Shown here: positions 16,176 through 21,132 of the stretch, in pieces
Layout of the letters: each line of letters opens with the position of its first letter
Numbering within the stretch: the first letter of the stretch is position 1
Source: Fidelibacterota bacterium
Lineage (GTDB): Bacteria > Fidelibacterota > UBA2242
Length of the DNA: 21,132 nucleotides
Direction of reading: 5' to 3'
Assembly (NCBI GenBank): GCA_003645845.1
Contig: QNCV01000010.1
Location: forward strand, 1 to 21,132
Program-made: the position numbers and the translations under genes
Notes under the pieces: generated by a model
Database searches by the model: none
The model's input: only the letters and a program-made list of their open reading frames with translations
What the model was told of the DNA's origin: nothing

Positions 16176-17606
16176 TTACTCCAAAGGTTTTTTATGTTCT
16201 CGTTTAAATAATTTTTTCAACCGGGAAAATTGTAAAGCACGGTGTTCCCAGGTTGCATAATACGTCAGGTAAACGCCGACGATTAACAAGAGAATATTGG
16301 GCGTCCACATGGCCCAGAAGGGCGGGATAATCAGCATATCGGCCAGTTCTTCTCCGCCTACCAGAAAAATGTAATACAAAAGAAAAAACAACAGGCTCAG
16401 CAATGCCGGCACGGCGATACCGCCCTTTTTCGTGATTACGCCCATTGGGGCGCCGATCAGAATGAAGATGATACAGGCCGTGGGGATGGAAAACTTTTTG
16501 TAAATCTCAACCTTATATTTGTTGACCTGTTTCCGGTAACTGGTTGCCAGGTTGAGTTCCCCCTTTATTCTGGAATAGACCGAATTCAAACGTCGATTTT
16601 GAAGCTTTGCCTGATCTCCGGAAAGCAGTTCTTCGTTTTCAGCCTTTTTCCGATCGATTAGCTTTTTAAGCTCTGCAAGATTGTAGGTGACCGTTGAGTC
16701 CAATTCACTTATAATCATTTTCCGAATTTTGGTATAGACCTTATCTTGCTCTTTTGCATATTTTTCCACGTTCTTGCGCATCATAGCTATGGTCATTTCC
16801 CGATCACCCCGCCGGGCGGTTTCCCTTCGCTCCAGCATCAGATTATCCACGGGAATGGCAATCCGGTGTTTCTGAAAGTCCGTTCGTCGGTAATCTTCCA
16901 GATTATTCAGATTCAGCTCATGGATTTCGCCGGAGTAAAGTGTAAACAGAACGGTGTTTCCGTCCACTTTCAAATATCCGCTGTCGGCATAGATGGTTGT
17001 CTGGACCGATTCGGAATCCTTGTTATAGATTATCAGGCTCTTCAGCTTTTCATCGTCCCGTTCCTTTACATAAATGGAGTAATCGGGAATGTCCTCCATA
17101 AAATACCCCGGTTCGATATTCAAACCCGGTCGTTTTCGGTAGATATCACCGGTCAGCAGGCGGGCCTTGTGATTGTACTCCGGCAAAATATAATTATGGA
17201 AATACATCATAAACAGGGAAATAAGCACTCCGAAGATGATGCCCGGTCCCAGAATCGTCAGGAAACTGATTCCGCTGGAGCGCATGGCCGTAATTTCATT
17301 ATCCTCCGCCAGTCGCCCATAGGCCATCAACGCCGCTACCAGAACTGCCATAGGTACGGACATTGCGATGATCCACGCCAGATTCAGATATAAAAATTCA
17401 AGTACGACGGATAATTGGAGACCTTTGCCAAGAAGACGGTCAACGGATTTAAAAAGGAAATTCGACAGGAGGACAAAGGTTACCACGCTGATAGAGAACA
17501 GAAAGGGAAACAACAATTCACGGTAGATATACCGGGCCCCGATCCATGCGCCACAAAAAGAAAATATTTTCCGGACGAATCTCTTCACGATTCGAAATAT
17601 ACTCAC
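16176..17606 (-). CDS. LptF/LptG (YjgP/YjgQ) family lipopolysaccharide export permease
   Basis: A 476-residue membrane protein: three N-terminal helices (about 31-53, 69-97, 118-141), a periplasmic beta-jellyroll (about 142-262) and three C-terminal helices (372-391, 396-417, 432-452). The RYIYRELLFPFL start of the first helix and the AEDNEITAMRSSGIS loop are family hallmarks; that loop contacts the LptB ATPase. Paired LptF and LptG pull LPS from the inner membrane towards the LptA/C bridge. Only one such gene is here; its partner must lie elsewhere. Between jellyroll and fourth helix is a charged helical insert of about 100 residues (about 268-370), which makes the protein longer than the usual 360. 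The first 24 residues precede the conserved start, so true translation might begin slightly later. Co-transcribed with the phosphorylase gene. Confidence 0.88.
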   Translation of the reverse strand: MSIFRIVKRFVRKIFSFCGAWIGARYIYRELLFPFLFSISVVTFVLLSNFLFKSVDRLLGKGLQLSVVLEFLYLNLAWIIAMSVPMAVLVAALMAYGRLAEDNEITAMRSSGISFLTILGPGIIFGVLISLFMMYFHNYILPEYNHKARLLTGDIYRKRPGLNIEPGYFMEDIPDYSIYVKERDDEKLKSLIIYNKDSESVQTTIYADSGYLKVDGNTVLFTLYSGEIHELNLNNLEDYRRTDFQKHRIAIPVDNLMLERRETARRGDREMTIAMMRKNVEKYAKEQDKVYTKIRKMIISELDSTVTYNLAELKKLIDRKKAENEELLSGDQAKLQNRRLNSVYSRIKGELNLATSYRKQVNKYKVEIYKKFSIPTACIIFILIGAPMGVITKKGGIAVPALLSLLFFLLYYIFLVGGEELADMLIIPPFWAMWTPNILLLIVGVYLTYYATWEHRALQFSRLKKLFKREHKKPLE

Positions 17607-17742
17607 ATCAACCCTTTTTTCATAACCCCTAATGCGATGTTTTTAACCGGAAATTATCGAATTTAAGATGGTTCGGAAAAGGTTTTTGTTGTTTTTCAGT
17701 CTATAACGCCTTAAACTTTTTATTACAGAAAGGATCAATCGA

Positions 17743-19485
17743 TTGAATAAACGACAAGTATTTGACTCTTTTTTATCAGCTTTCCTATTTCTTTTTGTTC
17801 TTTTCCTGTTTTTCCAATGCAGCAAACCGCAGACCGCCCCGGGACCGACTTTTACGATTCAAAACCAGCGGGTATTGGTACCCAACATAATATCCAATTA
17901 TGTCTGTTCCCCGCGATTTGATCCCAACAGTCAAACCGTCATTTTCAACGCCCGACTGGACGGCGATTCCTGGGACGGCATTTATACCGTTCCGACCGAT
18001 GGCGGCGACTATCGTAAAATTCTTGAAGCCAACGACGACCTCTACTTTCCCTCCTTTTCGCAGAACGGTGACAAAATTATCTATTGTCAGGGCTTTTCCC
18101 GCCAGATAATGGTTTATGACATTGCCGAAAACAGTTCCGAAAAACTTCCCATCTTCGGCAATACCCCGGTCCTTCTCGCCGATAACGAAACCGTTCTGTA
18201 TTCCGGTGTCATCGACGCCAACTTGAAACTATACCATATTCCCAGTCGCCAGAGCAGAAATCTGACGGAATCTTATATCAGCGCGAACTTTGCTCCGGTT
18301 GTCCTGAGTGATAATATTCAGCTGCACTGGATCGAAAAAATGCGGAATGGAGTGTATAAATTAGTCGGCGGCGATATCGGCAGTAATTCCTCCAGGGCAT
18401 TATGGCAAAGTCCACGGCCGCTTCGGGGATTAACGACCAGCCCCGGCGGTCAATGGAACCTGATCAACTTCAGTGACGGCACGCTGTTGGCAATCAATTC
18501 GAAAGATACCAGTATCGCTACAGTATCCGTCCAAGATGACGATCCGAAGCAGAAACAAACGCCTCTTATCTCTTTACCCGACTGGTCAATATCGGGCAAT
18601 AAGGTGGTTTACACCTCGGTCCTACCGGAAAAGTATTCAACGACTAATCCATTCTTTAAAAACGGACACTTCCAGGCCGATCTTGTCATCGCCGATATTA
18701 GATGGGATAAAATCAGTAACGCTGATATTATTCGGTCGCTGCAACCTCAGCCGGTTATTCTTTTTTCTGAAAAACCACCGGAAAAGAGTCAAATGTCCAC
18801 CGAAAAACGTAATAATCCCCCGAAAATCCTTTCGACACCGCCGACGACAGCCATTGCCGGCGAAATGCTGGTCTATCGTATCAGTGCGGTTGACATTGAT
18901 CTTTTCGATGACCTGGTCTACCGAAAACTCATCGGCCCTCCTGAATCAGAGGTACTGAGCAAAACAGGCATATTGTACTGGATAGCAGGAGAACCGGGTG
19001 ATTATCGGTTTACAGTGGAGGTTTCCGACGGAATTACAAACGATCGTCAGAGTTTCGGCGTCACCGTTCTTCCGAATCCCGATTGGGACACGATTCCCTA
19101 TGTGTCAGATTCAAAACCGGGGACCGGCAACGAATATTTAGCCGGTTTCCGCTTTGTCGATTCCAATGATGACGGATTTTTAACCCCGGGTGAAAGCGCC
19201 GGGCTGTTAATCGATTTGAAAACCCGGGATACTATCCGGAATAACGTATCTTTACAGTTATTGATTTCGACGAGCGCCGGGGAAATTGAAATAGACCGCA
19301 ACCATGTCTTCCCAACGTGCATCCCTGATCGCTGGAGTCGCAAAATCATTCCGATTAAAGGGCTCGACAATCTTCAGAACCGGCCGATCATTATTCGCGG
19401 CCTTCTCCAGGATTCTATCGGCATTCGGTTTTTACCGGCCAGCCTGATTATTTCTGCAAAAAACCCGGTACTTTCCGGAAATTAG
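17743..19485 (+). CDS. Envelope-anchored TolB-like beta-propeller protein with Ig-like domain
   Basis: A 580-residue protein that begins with TTG; GAAAGGA eight bases upstream supports it. Residues 9-25 are a very hydrophobic segment ending LFFQC, so Cys26 could be a lipid anchor, though Gln at -1 is not a standard lipobox residue. Residues about 45-330 carry TolB/PD40-type propeller units (SPRFDPNSQTVIFNAR..WDGIYTVPTDGG, then FPSFSQNGDKIIYCQG). Residues about 357-447 look like a putative Ig-like (He_PIG) domain (AGEMLVYRISAVDIDLFDDLVYRK...DYRFTVEVSDG). The last 130 residues include DSNDDGFLTPGES, a calcium-loop-like stretch. It is probably an outer-membrane or periplasmic surface protein with a binding role; no enzyme motif is seen. 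It is divergent from lptF/G. Confidence 0.72.
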   Translation: MNKRQVFDSFLSAFLFLFVLFLFFQCSKPQTAPGPTFTIQNQRVLVPNIISNYVCSPRFDPNSQTVIFNARLDGDSWDGIYTVPTDGGDYRKILEANDDLYFPSFSQNGDKIIYCQGFSRQIMVYDIAENSSEKLPIFGNTPVLLADNETVLYSGVIDANLKLYHIPSRQSRNLTESYISANFAPVVLSDNIQLHWIEKMRNGVYKLVGGDIGSNSSRALWQSPRPLRGLTTSPGGQWNLINFSDGTLLAINSKDTSIATVSVQDDDPKQKQTPLISLPDWSISGNKVVYTSVLPEKYSTTNPFFKNGHFQADLVIADIRWDKISNADIIRSLQPQPVILFSEKPPEKSQMSTEKRNNPPKILSTPPTTAIAGEMLVYRISAVDIDLFDDLVYRKLIGPPESEVLSKTGILYWIAGEPGDYRFTVEVSDGITNDRQSFGVTVLPNPDWDTIPYVSDSKPGTGNEYLAGFRFVDSNDDGFLTPGESAGLLIDLKTRDTIRNNVSLQLLISTSAGEIEIDRNHVFPTCIPDRWSRKIIPIKGLDNLQNRPIIIRGLLQDSIGIRFLPASLIISAKNPVLSGN

Positions 19486-19547
19486 GCATATATCACATCC
19501 ATTTTGAAACTTTTCCTATTTTTAGATGTCAAATAGATAGGAATTAC

Positions 19548-19576
19548 TTGACGGCCATTAAAATGGACTGTATATT
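19548..19576 (+). promoter_or_regulatory. Candidate promoter of the Tyr-rich/RS-rich lipoprotein gene
   Basis: TTGACG (19548-19553), a 17-base spacer and TATATT (19571-19576): five of six matches in both boxes and ideal spacing. AGAGGA (19588-19593) lies seven bases before the ATG at 19601. The leader would be very short. Confidence 0.55.
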
Positions 19577-19600
19577 CAATCGGATAAAGAGGAATAAACT

Positions 19601-20704
19601 ATGAAAACAATACCCTTAAAAATTCTCCTTGTCTCCGCAGGAATATTTATTTTGTCCGGTTGCTATACACAATTGTCTGAACCGATATCAAGGACTGAAT
19701 ATTTCTCCGAACCCGACACAGTCTACGAATATCAGGAATACGATCTGTCGGACTATAACGAAGGATACCGCGATGGTTTTCGCGATTTCGCCAATCAGTA
19801 CCTCTGGTACGGTTACAATCCTAACAGTTTTCTCTATTATAGCTATCATCCCTACTGGGATTCACCATGGAGTTATCGTCATTCCGCCTATTTGGGCTAT
19901 TATGATCCCTTTTACTATGACCCCTTCTGGGATTGGGGCTATTACGGATATTATTCTCCCTATTATTACAGGCACCGTTATTATCACCGGTATCCCTATT
20001 ATTATGGCGTTTACTTTAGCGGGAGAAAAGTATCCGAAGGCCGGGAACAGCTGACGGCCGATCGTCAGCCAATATCCGGATCCGGCGCTGCCGCCCGGGC
20101 AAATCGAACTTCGGTCGACAATACGAGCGCCTACAATAATCCCATGAACCTGCAGATGACCAGCGGCGGGAGCTCGAGTTCAGGCGCTTCAAACAGCTCT
20201 GCCTCCCCCACCAAATCTTTCCCCGAGGGTGTCAGCAAGCCGAATATCAGCAGTAAAGAGATTCAGACAATCGATAAAAAACCGCGAAAGTCATCCGCTG
20301 AAACCATTCCGGGATTTCAAAACACACTGACCCGCCCCAGCCATCCCGAGGTAAAACCGATCCGGGGGTCTTCAAAATACCAGCCTTCGACGGAAACTAA
20401 GAGAACTATTCCGTCGAAAAGAAGCTCAGGCTCCCGCAGAATCTATAAGCCCAGGACACCGGCAAAGTCTTCCACTTCGGAAGCGAAATCCGTATCGCGA
20501 CCATCATCGCGATCCGGTTCATCCTCAAAATCATCCTACAGTGCCCCGAGCCGCAAATCAAGTAATTCGTCATCTTCATCAAGCCGCTCCTCTGTTCGCA
20601 GCTCATCAAGTCGGCGCAGCTCCGGCAGCAGTTCAAGATCTTCGTCATCCCGATCGAGTTCATCGAGGAAATCTTCTTCCAGAAGTTCATCAAAGAAAAA
20701 ATGA
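19601..20704 (+). CDS. Lipoprotein with Tyr-rich region and Ser/Arg-rich tail
   Basis: A 367-residue protein with a classical lipoprotein signal peptide (KILLVSAGIFILSGC, lipid cysteine Cys21). Residues about 43-139 are extremely aromatic; roughly a third are tyrosine, with Trp, Phe, His and Pro between. The middle is Ser/Gly/Pro-rich. Residues about 271-367 are nearly all Ser, Arg and Lys, ending SSKKK, so the tail is strongly basic and disordered. I do not recognise a family. Serine in the tail is written with all six codons, so it is not a recent DNA repeat expansion. A basic tail on a surface lipoprotein could bind LPS, nucleic acid or peptidoglycan; that is inference. It has its own promoter and lies 18 bases before the next gene. 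Confidence 0.75.
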   Translation: MKTIPLKILLVSAGIFILSGCYTQLSEPISRTEYFSEPDTVYEYQEYDLSDYNEGYRDGFRDFANQYLWYGYNPNSFLYYSYHPYWDSPWSYRHSAYLGYYDPFYYDPFWDWGYYGYYSPYYYRHRYYHRYPYYYGVYFSGRKVSEGREQLTADRQPISGSGAAARANRTSVDNTSAYNNPMNLQMTSGGSSSSGASNSSASPTKSFPEGVSKPNISSKEIQTIDKKPRKSSAETIPGFQNTLTRPSHPEVKPIRGSSKYQPSTETKRTIPSKRSSGSRRIYKPRTPAKSSTSEAKSVSRPSSRSGSSSKSSYSAPSRKSSNSSSSSSRSSVRSSSSRRSSGSSSRSSSSRSSSSRKSSSRSSSKKK

Positions 20705-20722
20705 TAATCGGAGTCAAAGTAC

Positions 20723-21132
20723 ATGAGTCACATTCGAAACATAGTTACTACCTTTATACTCGGCATCATCTTATCAAATTTGGTATTTGGACAATTTTTT
20801 AATGAAGGCATGAGTTCCGAGGCTTTGCGCCCGTTTATTACGCCCGGCGGGTTCGGCGCAGCGGCGTTTAATCTGCAAAATAACGCCTTGCTTGCCCGGG
20901 ATATTTCATCCACTCAGTTCAATCCCGCTTTTCTGATTACTATTGACCGACCGAAAGCCAGTCTGGGTGGAAACTATCTGACCGGCACTTATGAAAATTC
21001 ACTGATGGGCAGCAATGCAAAAGTGGCATCGGAAGCTACGAAGATGACTACCGATTATTTTGGTTTCGCTTACCCGGTTCCCGTTTACCAGGGCGCCATG
21101 GTTTTAGCCTTCAGTTACGAACCGTCAGCCTA
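20723..21132 (+). CDS. N-terminal part of a FadL-like outer-membrane protein (3' end outside window)
   Basis: The frame opens at ATG 20723, with GGAG nine bases upstream (20710-20713), and stays open for 136 residues to the window edge. Residues 1-24 are a signal peptide (IVTTFILGIILSNLVFG, cut near Gln24). The mature start FFNEGMSSEALRPFITPGGFGAAAFN and the STQFNPAFLITIDRPKASLGGNYLTGTYENS stretch resemble the OMPP1/FadL/TodX or PorV-type barrels, where an 'NPA' turn precedes the first strands. Alternating hydrophobic strands follow (YFGFAYPVPVYQGAMVLAFSYEP). Assignment to a precise family needs the missing remainder. Probably co-transcribed with the lipoprotein gene. Confidence 0.65.
   Translation, partial: MSHIRNIVTTFILGIILSNLVFGQFFNEGMSSEALRPFITPGGFGAAAFNLQNNALLARDISSTQFNPAFLITIDRPKASLGGNYLTGTYENSLMGSNAKVASEATKMTTDYFGFAYPVPVYQGAMVLAFSYEPSA

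Noticed and set aside
15352..16260. Several plus-strand open frames opposite the phosphorylase gene
   Set aside because: The minus-strand gene has complete catalytic motifs; the opposite frames have no recognisable features.
20411..20704. DNA tandem repeat in the Ser/Arg tail
   Set aside because: The repeating is at protein level only; serine codons alternate among all six and no DNA unit recurs exactly.
1..21132. A genetic code in which TGA is sense
   Set aside because: TGA cleanly ends atpE, atpD, atpI and the lipoprotein at 20704 at the expected lengths.
1..21132. CRISPR array, prophage or transposon
   Set aside because: No regularly spaced repeats, integrase, transposase or phage structural gene is present.

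Overview
The window looks like chromosomal DNA of an uncultured or little-studied Gram-negative bacterium of the FCB superphylum (Bacteroidetes/Ignavibacteria/Calditrichota/KSB1-like lineages). Three things point there: a C-terminal type IX secretion sorting domain with the typical QNYPNPFNP start, an LptF/LptG-type lipopolysaccharide exporter permease with several predicted lipoproteins, and a V-type ATPase operon in the gene order known from Bacteroidetes, Chlamydia and Borrelia. Rank below superphylum cannot be fixed from these data. TGA is used as an ordinary stop in several genes, so the code is standard.

Left part (1-4169): the tail of an unidentified protein abuts a radical-SAM protein of the spore photoproduct lyase family that lacks the usual catalytic cysteine. 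A convergent Nudix hydrolase (ADP-ribose pyrophosphatase type) follows. Then comes a long KamA-family (lysine 2,3-aminomutase-like) radical-SAM/PLP enzyme whose substrate-binding residues differ from true lysine aminomutases; it has its own promoter and Shine-Dalgarno site.

Centre (4195-11422): one compact operon, atpE - DUF2764 - atpA - atpB - atpD - atpI - atpK, with overlapping or nearly touching genes, a candidate promoter and a strong rho-independent terminator. Together they would build a rotary V/A-type ATPase: AtpA/AtpB/AtpD in the catalytic head and rotor axle, AtpE in the peripheral stalk, AtpI and AtpK in the membrane. AtpK carries the full set of side chains that bind Na+ in the Enterococcus hirae rotor ring, so a sodium pump or sodium-driven synthase is predicted. 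atpI is interrupted by an in-frame TGA at codon 170, with the rest of the gene intact in the same frame.

11423-14871: an AT-rich stretch holding one gene for a large secreted protein (signal peptide, propeller-like repeats, cohesin-like domain, dockerin pair, second cohesin-like domain, T9SS sorting domain), bracketed by two terminators. Its base composition differs from its neighbours.

Right part (14872-21132): on the minus strand, an lptF/lptG-like gene and a pyrimidine-nucleoside phosphorylase gene lie two bases apart. Divergently on the plus strand are three envelope genes: a TolB-like propeller protein with an Ig-like domain (probably membrane-anchored), a lipoprotein with a tyrosine-rich half and a Ser/Arg-rich tail, and the start of a FadL-like outer-membrane protein that runs off the window.
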